Shown piece after piece: positions 1 through 11,400 of a DNA stretch of 64,000 nucleotides (its first letter is position 1; each line of letters begins with the position of its first letter). The notes beneath the pieces are model-generated. The model was not told the origin of the DNA. It worked only from the letters and a program-made list of their open reading frames with translations, and searched no databases. This DNA is from Paracentrotus lividus (taxonomy: Eukaryota > Echinodermata > Echinoidea > Camarodonta > Echinidae), in assembly GCA_940671915.1 (NCBI GenBank), contig CALNVZ010003432.1:3657427-3721426 (forward strand), given 5' to 3'. The translations under genes and the position numbers were made by a program.

Positions 1-102
1 TTAAAAATATATGTCGAATAATGTATATAATTTATATTGCTTTAAAAATATATGTCGAATAATGTATATAATTTATATTGCTTTAAAAATATATGTCGAA
101 TA
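1..102. repeat. 41-bp tandem repeat, about 2.5 units
   Basis: A 41-bp AT-rich unit beginning TTAAAAATATATGTCGAATA starts at 1, 42 and 83. The third unit diverges after about 20 bases. The array may continue to the left of the window. Confidence 0.9.
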
Positions 103-960
103 TGATTAACCGCCCCTATAACAGTCATAGCCTAATTACACAGGTACGTACAGACAAACCCTCATACCATTTATGGGCATGCTAAACGTGAATCCCAGAA
201 CAACAAGGCCTTTGATGTCATTTTCTAAAAATAGAATTCAGGGTTTCCTGTTATATAAATACATCGCGAAAATACGGCCACAGAAGAGACTCGATTTCAC
301 GGTGAGTTTAGTTAGGTTTTATATTATTATTAAACCTGTAGGTGAATATTTTAACTGTGTTAATAGATGTGTGGATTTCATTGTTTAAAAGGAAAAATTG
401 CTGTGTTAAGGTGGGATTCACAGTTTTTACTAATCCGTGCGGCGATCTTCCGCCTTTCGTGTGACTGGCCGTGCAGCGCAGTGTGACAGTGTGTAGCGGC
501 GAGACTGTGCAGGTGGGTGTGTACCCTGTAATTTGGTTACTGCAGAGAATGTGAGTTAATGGGACTACAGTCCAACCAAAGCAACGGCACTGCACTGTCG
601 GCAGAGTAAATGTCTGGAAAATGCCTTTCTAACTTAGTATGATCCAACGGTTTTTGACCATAAATTTTATCTACAGTTTAAACTAAATCTATGTAAACTG
701 TCACATTGATCATGTTGATCTATGACTATGTAACAGTTAATATAATAAAGGAAATGGTAGAGTTAGAATCTAACAGTTAGGAGTTAGAATCTATTATAAA
801 ATGGCTCTGTGATTTTACGCATCGTGGTTGGTCAAAACGCGTTAGGTGTGACTGTGATGCTGTATTTTTTATGCAAAGCACCAGCGTGCATTTTTCGGCG
901 CAAAAAAGATGATAACGCACTCCATCCGGGTCTTTTTTACTTTCTTGGATGACGATCGTG

Positions 961-1057
961 ATGTAGATCTAGTCGATCTTGAGCTACTTACCAAAAATTC
1001 CAAGGGATAATCCCTTGGAATTTTTTTGGTAAGTAACTCAAGATCTACTAGATCTAG
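961..1057. repeat. Foldback hairpin (MITE-like)
   Basis: Two arms of about 46 bases pair around a centre near 1008: the left arm ends CCAAGGGAT and the right arm starts ATCCCTTGG. Both arms carry the GATCTAG and TTACCAAAAA motifs with few mismatches. No coding capacity; the apparent ORF across it is a shadow. Consistent with a short non-autonomous DNA transposon. Confidence 0.75.
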
Positions 1058-1599
1058 CAAAATAATTTTTAATTTTAATCTCCCTGACGTTAATTGGTCT
1101 ACAGGAGCTTTTGAGACCCACCAATACACAAATGCAGTGAACAATAATTTTCTTTCTAACGGTTATCTAGAATGTTGGTCATCAAAGTATACAATTTGTT
1201 GACTTCCGCAACTGAGGAGGAGAGAAAGTACTTAAGTACCTTTTCCCCGACAACACTCGCTGACTTAAAATGTGTGCCCATTTCCAGGAGTTTGGATGGT
1301 ACTTAATGTTGTTTTCACCTAGCAAGGGTAGTCAACCGTGCCAGAAGAAAGGAGGCCGGTAGGGGAACAATATGTTACAGCAGAGGATAATATTTCTGTG
1401 GAATAAACGGCAGACATGGGTAATTAAATCAGGTGATCCGTACTTTTGGAACGGCTAGGGTTGGGGAGGAAAATTCAATTGCAACGATGTTGACACACTA
1501 TGGATGCTTTTGTCTTCTGGAACTTATACAAATTTGACAGCTTGTCCCTTCGAGTTCACCTCGAAAGATTAGTCAACACCCATCGGAATCTAATGGAAA

Positions 1600-3400
1600 A
1601 ATTCAGAGAAAGCCCTGGATCCAGAAGGAAAAAGAAAGCTATATCAAAATTCAGCTTAAGAGATAAGGTATAAACTAAAGATTAGGCAAGATAATAAGAT
1701 CAAAAAGTGTATGCAGTCTGAGTGGTAGATCAACCTACATACATCTCTATCAGCGATGCTTGAGTAATGAGAAAGGTAACCAAAAGATTCCTGGTTCACT
1801 TCATAAAAACACAGGGTTGGATAATTCAGGTGTTGAACTTACTAGAATGACGGTTATTTTGATTGCAACTTGCTCCAAGATTGGTGAAGCAAACAAAGGA
1901 ACTAAAACTTTTCTTCGACAATTTGAACAGTTTGGCCTTCTGTATTAGATGAGACTATGCACAAATCATTCCAGATCATGGTGTATGTTCTTAACATCAT
2001 TGATTACAGAGTCTCTGTTGATAGGAAAGGTGTGTGTTTACGGCGAGACTCCTTTGACAAGAATCTAAGGCCTTATTTAACAGCTACGCCAGACAACTGC
2101 CTGGCTTATGCTATTTGAGGGAGGGCTTGCTGGATGTAACTCCACGCGCACTTCGATCTTCTTTTCAATTGCAACCTCCATCAAGGCAAACCATCTCAAG
2201 ATGTGGAGAGTCTAACGTACAGCCTAATCTGTGAAGAAGAGTGCAACAGAAACACAAACCGGAAGAAACTAAGAAAAATGCCCGCCAAATTTTCCTATAT
2301 TAAATTACTTAAGGGACTCGGTGCAATACATGATTCACAGCCGTAATTGCCATCATTGACCCGCCACAGTCTCTCTGAGCCAAAGTCAATTTGGATTTTC
2401 GACGGAAATAGAAGTCTTTGGTGAGGAACGGGAGGCTGGTATTGGGTTACAAGGATCTGCTGGCAAGTTGCGATAAACAGACAGTATTCGACGCATTACT
2501 TTCGTTGAAGTTTGCACAATGTATAGAATGAGTGCACATGAACGCTTGTTCTGGGTAACATGCAATACTTACGGATGAGAGTTTATCTCTTGTCTTGGAT
2601 TCGTGATTTTCCAGGACGCACCAAACTAGTGGCCAAATTTATGGAGGAGTTTAAGAGCAGTAAAGCATTCGTGTCTTCTAGGTGGCAAAGCACTGTCCTT
2701 GACACGCTCGCTCATATCTAGGTCTTCATTAATGACCTTCCCTACCCCAGTTGCGCTCTCTCATTAATGGATTCACGCTGTGTTATGAAGCTGCATACTA
2801 CTAAGACCTCGATCACATCTTCCTGCGCATAGATACGGAAGTACTCACAACAATATCTGTGAATCCACATGATCCTTGGAATGGGAGCGTAAGTGCTTCA
2901 TTCTACAATGCTCGGAAACTGTGAAATGGAGGTCTCTAACAAAGGCTCAAAACATCAATTGCTTCGCCTTATATTATGGGACAGAGACTTCGGCAACTGT
3001 AGATGAGGCAAGTCTCTGCTGATGAAGGCAGTGCACAATTCATCGTACGCTGAACTGCGAACGTAATGTCATGACTCTGGTAAGAGAGGAAAAGCATCTT
3101 GGTTTTTTCTTCGAACGCAAAACTAAGAAAAATGTTCTCCACAATCAAGAGAAAGCTGTCAAGACATACGTCATACGACTTTAGAGTAATTCCCTCTACG
3201 TATGTGGCCTAATACCATTGAAACTCGACATTCAAATAGATAGGGTAGGAATAACGGAGAGTGCCGTTTCGATAATACTTCTGGATTATCATCAAGTACA
3301 GTGTTACCCCACACCAGACGAGAAGAATTAAAGTTGGTCAAGGCTTCTCTGGAAGAAGAGTCTACAGGCAGGGTCAACATGCTGTAGCAGAACTATGATA
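1600..3400 (+). pseudogene. Possible heavily decayed LINE reverse transcriptase remnant
   Basis: No intact ORF. Around 2690-2770 a + frame reads TVLDTLAHI, a stop, then VFINDLPYPSCALSL, which resembles the GTVLGPLLFLVFINDLP block of non-LTR reverse transcriptases. Around 3085-3110 another frame reads EEKHLGFFFERKT, like the YLG block that follows the catalytic motif. Many stops and frameshifts lie between, and no catalytic YxDD is visible. The match is short, so the call is tentative. The rest of 1140-4200 shows no recognisable gene. Confidence 0.3.
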
Positions 3401-4204
3401 TGGATTATAGCCAATCATAAGCGGTACCTCTTATTTGTAACCAGCATCAAAGGCGAAAGGAAAAGAGGGTAAACCTACATTCACAACTTAAGACAGCCAC
3501 TGCAGGGATATTGGCTAAAATATATTTTCCAGTGTCGTCTGCGCTGGTGGACATGTTCCTGCCTCCGTGGTTTGGCCCGTCATGAGGTCTTTAACCAGAT
3601 TGCTTCACGTCACTCTAGACTAAGTGACAAGCCATCATGTTTATTTTGACTCGCACACAATAGGTTTAAGTCATTATTTTTTTTGTCTTAATGTTTTTCC
3701 TCACTCTTGAAATCACTTTTGTAACTTGTCCGTGACTGTGATTCTTTCTGCCGACAAAAAGTAGACTATACTCTTTAAGAGGGATATAGCAATTAGTCTT
3801 CATTTGGAAGAAGAAGAAGAAAAGTAAGAAACTGTCGCTAGCAATTTTTTTTAAAAGCTTTAACAACTTCCCTTGTATTGTGCGATTAAACGTAAATGCA
3901 GTGATCGCTCGATGCTTCGGATGGAGCTCGCTGCACACTCGCCTGCGGCTCGTTGCAGCACGACCCCCCTATCCAAAGCTATCTCGCGGTGCACTGCATT
4001 CACCGCAAACGCACGCTCGGGCGTGTGTAAATGCTATAATATCACACCATAAGAGTTAATAAGACTAAGAGATGACACTAACAACAGTATGATAGGGTCT
4101 AATTAATATTATATCCTACGTCTTAAAGTTGTCTAACTAGGATTGGTCGAGAACATCTCACGTGACTAAATTAGTTTCACCATTAAAACAACAAAGAAGC
4201 TTCG

Positions 4205-4252
4205 TGACGTCAGGCTCGGAATAGTTTTCGCCCGGGCAAAATTCTGACGTCA
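4205..4252. promoter_or_regulatory. Pair of CRE-like palindromes, candidate promoter of the LRR gene
   Basis: Two perfect TGACGTCA octamers (the CREB/ATF binding consensus) lie 40 bp apart at 4205-4212 and 4245-4252. A CACGTG E-box lies just upstream near 4160, and ATTGG (inverted CCAAT) at about 4143. They lie upstream of a candidate non-coding first exon and of the LRR coding start. The motifs are seen directly; promoter function is inferred. Confidence 0.4.
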
Positions 4253-4299
4253 TTATTTAAAAAAAAACAGGATATAGTTATCGATATTCAATATTATGA

Positions 4300-4468
4300 C
4301 TGAGCACATCAATATCGATCGTAAACATCAACAACATGGCTGCCTCCATTGCCCGAGCGGAGAAAGTAATAAGAAGAGATTTAATTTCGTTGAAGACGGG
4401 GATTTAGAGGATTTAATTTGCTTGGACTGATTCGGAGAATACAAAATAAACAGATCAAATATATATGG
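4300..4468 (+). other. Candidate non-coding first exon of the LRR gene
   Basis: A consensus donor (GG|GTAAGC) sits at 4468/4469. The next good acceptor (CCCTGACAG|GACATC) is at 5116/5117, just ahead of the coding start at 5161. An ATG at about 4336 opens only a short ORF (MAASIARAEKVIRRD...) that stops within the exon, so it would be a uORF in the 5' leader. The exon start is not defined. Confidence 0.35.
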
Positions 4469-4657
4469 GTAAGCAATTTTCAACGAATAATGCACCGTTA
4501 CGCAGATCTCGACTTCAAGTTCATTGTCATGATGGTTGCATCGTGACGTTGCCGTGGCGTTGGCCGTGTCGACTTGGGCTAGGGTAGCAAGCACAAACTG
4601 AGCAAGTTGACTTTTAAAAAATATATTTTTATGTACATTTTCTCCCTTGTTTTAGGA

Positions 4658-4823
4658 TATTAATCAAATATGCCATGCACTCTTTTCGAATTTCCAGCTA
4701 AAATTATGGATTCCTCAGTGACAGAAATGGCACTATTTTTTTTTGCCACTATTTCTGCCACCTTGGAATCCATAATATTTTCACTGGAAATCCTCAGTGC
4801 ATGGTTTATTTGATTAATACGCC
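4658..4823. repeat. Foldback element in LRR intron 1
   Basis: The left end ATTAATCAAATATGCCATGCAC pairs imperfectly with the right end GTGCATGGTTTATTTGATTAAT, and inner arms (TTATGGATTCC / GGAATCCATAA, ATGGCACTA / TAGTGCC-like) continue the pairing to a T-rich loop near 4737. Total about 165 bp, no coding capacity. Confidence 0.7.
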
Positions 4824-5160
4824 AGCGGCAGTCTGTACAGTCTGTCCTATAACCAGAAGAAGAAGAATAGTTAGGCTAACTATTATTCACTCAGATAAAT
4901 CTATAGTTTAATCACCTCAATTAAGATTAAATCATCAAAAAAGACATAATTTTGTGTGATTGGTACTGGTGGTGCCTTTAATCTGTGTGAGAGGGAGATA
5001 TTCGTTTGTGCACCTTGGTACCCTTCTGTATTAAACTGCAGACTAACATTAAGCATTTAAAAACATCAGGGGAATTTTGTATTCAGGAATTTATTTCTTT
5101 TTTTATTCCCTGACAGGACATCTCATTCAGCATTAGCCACTTCCGATTGTCGCTGCAACA

Positions 5161-5458
5161 ATGGTCAAACAACTTATGGACATGTGCTTTGGCTGCATAG
5201 CCCAGAACCTCCACGCGATAAGTAATGTTGGCAAACACCTCCCGACATCGCACAAGGAGAAGATACTCCAGTGGGTCGTCGATCATAACATGCTGACGGC
5301 CGAATACCTTCCACACGTCACGTATCATCTCTTCTCTCCTGCGCTGAGGTCCGTCTCGTTTCATGAATGTGATCAGATCAGCGATAAGTTGCTTGTTCAG
5401 TTGGATGCATGCAAGTGCAGTCTGGAAAGCATCACGTTGGAAAAATGTAAAATCACAG
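5161..5458 (+). CDS. LRR gene, first coding exon (start codon, BC-box-like motif)
   Basis: Starts MVKQLMDMCFGCIAQNL and ends ...LEKCKITG at a clean donor (CACAG|GTAGGT), phase 1. ATG 5161 is the first in-frame ATG after the acceptor at 5116. The N-terminal layout (LxxLC-like helix, then a LP..(K)EKILQWV helix, then the first LRR) resembles AMN1 and ZYG11-type proteins. Confidence 0.85.
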
Positions 5459-8400
5459 GTAGGTTTGGAAAATAGATTGATTGTTTCATATTTCTTTGGA
5501 CTGCAGAGAAAGCAATGAAATGCTTGTTTGTAAGTTACATTTTTAAGGGGGGATGGTATGTTAGTGTGCTCACTGAATTTTTCCTGGTTTTATTAAGGAG
5601 ATCATTATGACATGTATACTTTTGTATTTTTACATATATGAAGCAAAAAGTAACTTGAAGATCCAAGCAGTTTGAAAGATAGAGGGCTTTAATCTTATTT
5701 GTAACGCGACTTACCGCAGAATGTTCCATATTTTTGTATTTTTGCTGGGGATATGCAAATTATCTTTTTCTCATTCTGTAGATGTTGGTCTAGATCAGCA
5801 TTATCGAGTCATCAAGCCAAACTGCAGGCATTGTCAAACCTGTCTTTGTGGCCACCTCCATAGAAAGTTCTTCTGTTTAATGGTTGCCACGTACAAATTT
5901 GAATGTTGCCTCCCACTCTAGGAAGACATTCATCTATTAAATCTTATCTTTGTCTCATTGTGCAGATGTTGGTCTTTCGGCATTACTGAGTCATCAAGTG
6001 AAACTGCAAACCCTCGTGGTCAAAGAGATACACGACCTGACGGGCACGGGGCTAGAAGTACTGAGGTCAAAAGAGTTAACGGATGTCAACCTGTTCCAGT
6101 GTATTAACCTAACCAACAAAGGTAAGTATCACAATACACCCCTCTATAATGGTCACCTGTCTATAATATTTCCCTATTTATAAGCAGAACCTGCTTATAT
6201 AGAGGCTACCCGTTTACAGTCACTTCTATTAATTGCCTCTTAATGGGAAGAAATGTGTTGTACAGAACCTGTCTATAAAGGCTATCAGTTTACAGTGGTC
6301 TCTTATTGCCTCCTACTAAAAAGACTTGCTTGGAAGAATTGTATTGCTTAACCTGTCTATAGAGACTACCTGTCTACAGTGATCACTTATATTGCCCCCC
6401 AACTACATGTAGGAATACAGTGGAATTGTAAAAATATGTCGGTATAAAGATCACCTGTCTAAAGTGGTCAGTTTTTCTGTTTCCCTTGGGTAATCTTTCT
6501 AGACAGGATTGACTGTACTTGAATTTTAAGCAAAAGCATGGCTTAATGCTAGCAGTGGTCTGGTAAGCATTTGTGACCAGACGACTCAAAACCACTAGTC
6601 ACAAAAATAAAATAGTTTTTTGCATGGAATATCACTTATATTGAATGCGGTTGCTTTAGTAAACTTCAAGTATTTTATTTCATTGGAAAACTACATGTAT
6701 CTCTAGTTTCAGAAAACACATAAACGGTAAAAACATTTTGGGGGAAGGCTTCAATAATACCAGTGGAGGGGTTTAAGTCAATTTCACTTCACATGTTTCA
6801 AATGTCTTTCCAATGAGTGCTAGTACTGTGGAATCTACAGTCGTTGCTCTATTATTGTTTTTTTCTTCTTTTGTCGAACTAGGCCTTGCATCGCTCGTGA
6901 CAAGAAATCCAACAATATCAAAACTCAATGTCGGTTGTTGCTATAAGGTCACACATGAAGTCATCCCCACAATAGCAGAAACACTCGCCAATAACCTTGT
7001 AAGTATGACAATATTACATTTTTTTTTTACATGATAAAGAAATAAACCTAGGTATGCTGGGAAAACTAAGCATACCCAGGCATACCCTGAAGTTTCTTGT
7101 CACTGCTATTCAGACGACACACAACTACATCCATCTTTTAGACCGTCTTCTACCACTGCGGACACGAGTGTTTCAATGATGGAGCAATGCATTGCTCTTA
7201 ATCGTAGTTGGATGCTTAAAAATAATCTAAAGTTAAACGATAGAAAGAGAGAATTTTTGCTCACAGCAGATCTCTAAGATTAATATTGACTGTATAAAAA
7301 TTGGATTCTCCAATGTGAAACCTTCTGATACCGCAAGGAATTTAGGAGTTTATTTTTATACAAACCTGAACATGTAAACACAAGTAAAAAATGTTTGCAA
7401 ATCAACATATTGTTACGATCTAACTCAGAGAGTTAGGCATGTTATATTCTTGCCCATAGAGTTAGGCACTCCACTTCCTGTAACCCTGAACCTTACAAGA
7501 AAGTGAACCTTTTATTCTCATTGTAGAAAGGAATGTCCCTTTAAGTTCAGTCTATTGGTAATAAAACACTCTCCAGCTTCATTGCTGTAGTCCACTCAGG
7601 GTCACCTCTCCTCACTTTCGTAGTACATGGTAGTGTGACGTATTCACTCTTCCACTTTCTCTTTATGTTACCATAACAAACTTTATACACCTGTTGGTCA
7701 AGTTTGGAGTAAGACCAGAGGTCTTCCTTGTAGTATGCATGACTCATGGTCATGACGTCACTAGTTTACCATGAAAGTCCTTGTCTTCCCTTTATGTTCT
7801 TTACTTTTGATTCTAAGTAAGTTGACCTGTCACACCCTGGTATCGACTTGTAAACAGGGAGAGATATAGTTTTATAACAAAGACTCCCCCTCAAAGAAAG
7901 TGTATATAAGCCCCTATGTTTTGGGATAGTCTTCAGTTGGTAGTTGGGAGATAGAGCTATTATGCAGTTGATTGTTGGAGTATAGAGTTATAGAGTATAC
8001 CGTTGAGTAAGAACCTGTCTACGAAGCAGCAGCATGTTGGCTGGCTGGCTTATAAATAAAATAACAATGAACTACATCGCGTCTTGTTAGTCTTCCTTTA
8101 GTCTTCTTTGAAGTCTAGAATAGGTTGAGAGAGAGAACCTAACAATATTATCTTCTGTACAACCTCAGGCGCATTCACAAATACTTCGATCAAGAAAGTT
8201 TGAAATTGGTTGTCCATGCTCTGATTACAATTAAACTTGACTATTGTAATGCTTTATTGTTGGAATGCCTGATACTTTGATTTCCAAGTTACAAAGAGTT
8301 CAAAATGCATGTGCAAGACTTGTCTATCGTTTGCCAAAGTTCAGTTCCACCACACCCCTTGTGAGAGAGCTCCACTGGTTACCAGTATGTCAAAGAATTT

Positions 8401-11400
8401 CATTCAAATTTTTTTTTAATTGTATATAAATCATTATTGGTCAAGCTCCACAGTACATAACAGAATTACTCAAACTTAAAACCCAATCACATGGTCGAAG
8501 CCTGCGAAGTTCCACTGATGAATTGTTGTTACAGATCCCCTTTCGCAAGACAAAAATCACACTTGGTGATCGCGCATTTGTACTTGCTGCCCCCAAACTA
8601 TGGAATGGCCTGCCTATTGATATAAGAAGCTTTCCATCATTAACTATCTTCAAATCTAAATTGAAAACATATCTATTCAGTTAAGGAAATTGGCAATTTA
8701 TATGTAGAATTCAGTAAAAAAAAGAGCTCTGAGCCAGCGCAGCTGAATATATCCATATAAAAGCTGTGCTATTCAATTTTATGTTATGTTATGTATGTTT
8801 ATCTTTCTTGGATGTAAGAAAAGGGGGTGGAGGTAAAAGTCTCAGGGATTATATTATTGCCTGTGGGATCATGTTTTTGTATTTTGTTGGAGGTGGGGGT
8901 GGGTGTATTGTGGTCTTTGATTTATTTGTTTGTGGATGTAGTCATCCAGGGGTAATTCACACTGGAGTGATTTTGTCTGATGGCCTTCTTTCTTGGATAA
9001 TTGCACAGAATGGCAACTTAGAGTAATTGTCAAAGGCTAATTGTTACAATATGATTGTAGTTGTCGTACTATGGAAGAACACAAGTTCAGTTTATAGATG
9101 TCCATTAATTGTGATATATTTTGCAAAGAGATAAATAATCCCCTTACTCAAAATTAAGGGAATACAGGGCTTACGCAAAAATCCAACTCTACCTCTGACT
9201 TTCATTACATGTAGTTCATATCCGAGATATAACATGCTATGATTTTATTTTATCCAGGAACATATAGATCTGAGCAGCATTCACACAATTGAAGACAACG
9301 ATCTGGTTATATTATCACAGCACTGTAAAAATTTGAAAGGGTGAGTAAAATATTGTTCGTCTTTTCATAAAATATGTAATAATACATTGTAATTCATAAA
9401 AGATATCACAGTCCCTGAAATATGTGGTTGTGGAATGTTGCAGAATTAATGAAACATCCAAGTAAAATGTTATCATGATTCCTCACAAACCTCGAAGCCC
9501 CTGAGTTATTCAGGTGTACTTCATCACTAACAATATTGTCTGTTATTATGATTGTAGCATGTCTATTAATTTGTGCTCTTCAAGATTCTGTTGTTTTTTT
9601 TTTGCTCATAAACAGGTGGATTCATATTATTTCTATAAATTTGAGGTTGACAGGTACTAGGAACGAGTAACAAAATAGGAAATAAACTATTTTTCTTTTT
9701 CTTTTTATACCCAACAGAATTGTTCTACATGGCTGCAATAGAATAACCAGTGCAGGATTGATAGCAGTAAGTAAAGGATTTAGTACATACATGCAATATA
9801 TTTGCACTCCATATGATAGCTTTATATTTAAGACATGAAGTCTCTGATATATTCAGCATAGATTAATTAAAAATTTAAAAATTTTATTTAAAAATCTGCA
9901 AATAAATGGGCATGCTTTCTTATGCATGTACCGGGGTATCTAATTGGTTCAGTTGTGTGCTTACTAACATGCAGCGTAAATTTGAGAACCTGTCAATATG
10001 TTTTGAGGCCGCTCAGCATGATAAGATTAATCACTGTAAAAATAACAGCGAATACAGTATATTGCTTAGTAAAGAGTAATTATTACAAGGCCTCTGGTAC
10101 ACTAGAGAACGTCTGTTACTCCTCATCTAAACCCCACAAAAAATGTCTTGCAATTCAACTTTGAGCCCTCATATCTTTTTATTTGATTGTTTATGATGGT
10201 TAAATTTGATATCATTGGAAAGTTGATTTATTCCTTGTCACTTGATACCCTATTGTGATGGGTTATTGTTAGTCTTGAATGCACAGTACTTCCGGCAAAA
10301 CTCGAATGAAAGTTCAAAAAGGAAGTTGCAAATGAATGGCCTATTGCTTACATCGAGTTCTTAATGTATCAAAGGTTTTGTGTGTTTTTGTGTTTTGTTT
10401 GGTTTGTGCGTTAGGCGCTCATACAATGTTGGATACTCTTGTTGAATGTCAAATAATGTTTCAAGTAATTTAAGGTAGTATTTGTGTTTTAATTTGTTTG
10501 TAAAAAGAACTGTTTAATAACCAGCGAGTGGTTTGAGCATTAATTGTGTATTGGTTACATACAGGTTTATTGCAAGTTCCAGCATAACAAATTCGCTACT
10601 CATCTCTTTTTCACCATCTCCAACAAACAAAGCAAGCATATCAAAACAAACTTTTTTTTTTGTCCATTTCAGCACACAATCGTTCTCTGTTCTTGAACCG
10701 TATTTATCCTCTTTCACTCCCCTCCCTCTGTCTCTAAAATAAAAAAAAACATCAAAAGAAACACAAATAAAAGGACAAAATTATCTGTTGTTAACTTTTA
10801 TTGAACATGCATACAAGAGTGAAAACCAATCGATCAGGTCAGTAGCGAGTGAAGAACCGAACGCAGCTAGGACAGCCTGGCCCTCCTCCTCATGCTCGCA
10901 GCACCGCCTTGTCACGCGTTGCAGTGGGAGGGCGTTCCACTCTCCGACTGGATAGATCGCAAGTCAGCCAAATGTCGTCTGATCAGTAACCCTTCCGCGT
11001 ACAGCTCGACGCTGGGTCCACAAATGTTCGATTGGGTTGAGATCTGGATGTTCGCAGGCCACCATCCCGTGACTCCCTCCTCCGCAGGAAGTCTGTGATG
11101 ATCCTCGATCTGTGTGGCGCGAGCATTATCATCTTGGAAGATGGAGTTGGGTCCAAGGTTACGCAGGTATGGGATGACTCTGGCGAAGAATGGTGTCCCG
11201 GTATCTTTCGGAGTTCAGGTTACCTACTCAATGATGATCATGGTGTCTTTCCGTGCGCAAGAAATGCCACCCCACACCATGGCACTGCCCCCTCCAAACG
11301 CTGTGACTCGATGAATGATGCAGCAGTCGGCAAATCGTTCACTCACGGCGAGCCACACTTCTCACCAATTCCATCCAGTTTCCTCAGGCAGAATCTGGAT

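Noticed and set aside
869..1144. 91-residue minus-strand ORF
   Set aside because: It spans the foldback hairpin at 961-1057; the repeated residues are the two arms read in one frame, not a protein.
4328..4594. 88-residue minus-strand ORF near the CRE pair
   Set aside because: No homology recognised; it overlaps the candidate first exon and donor on the + strand and is best seen as chance.
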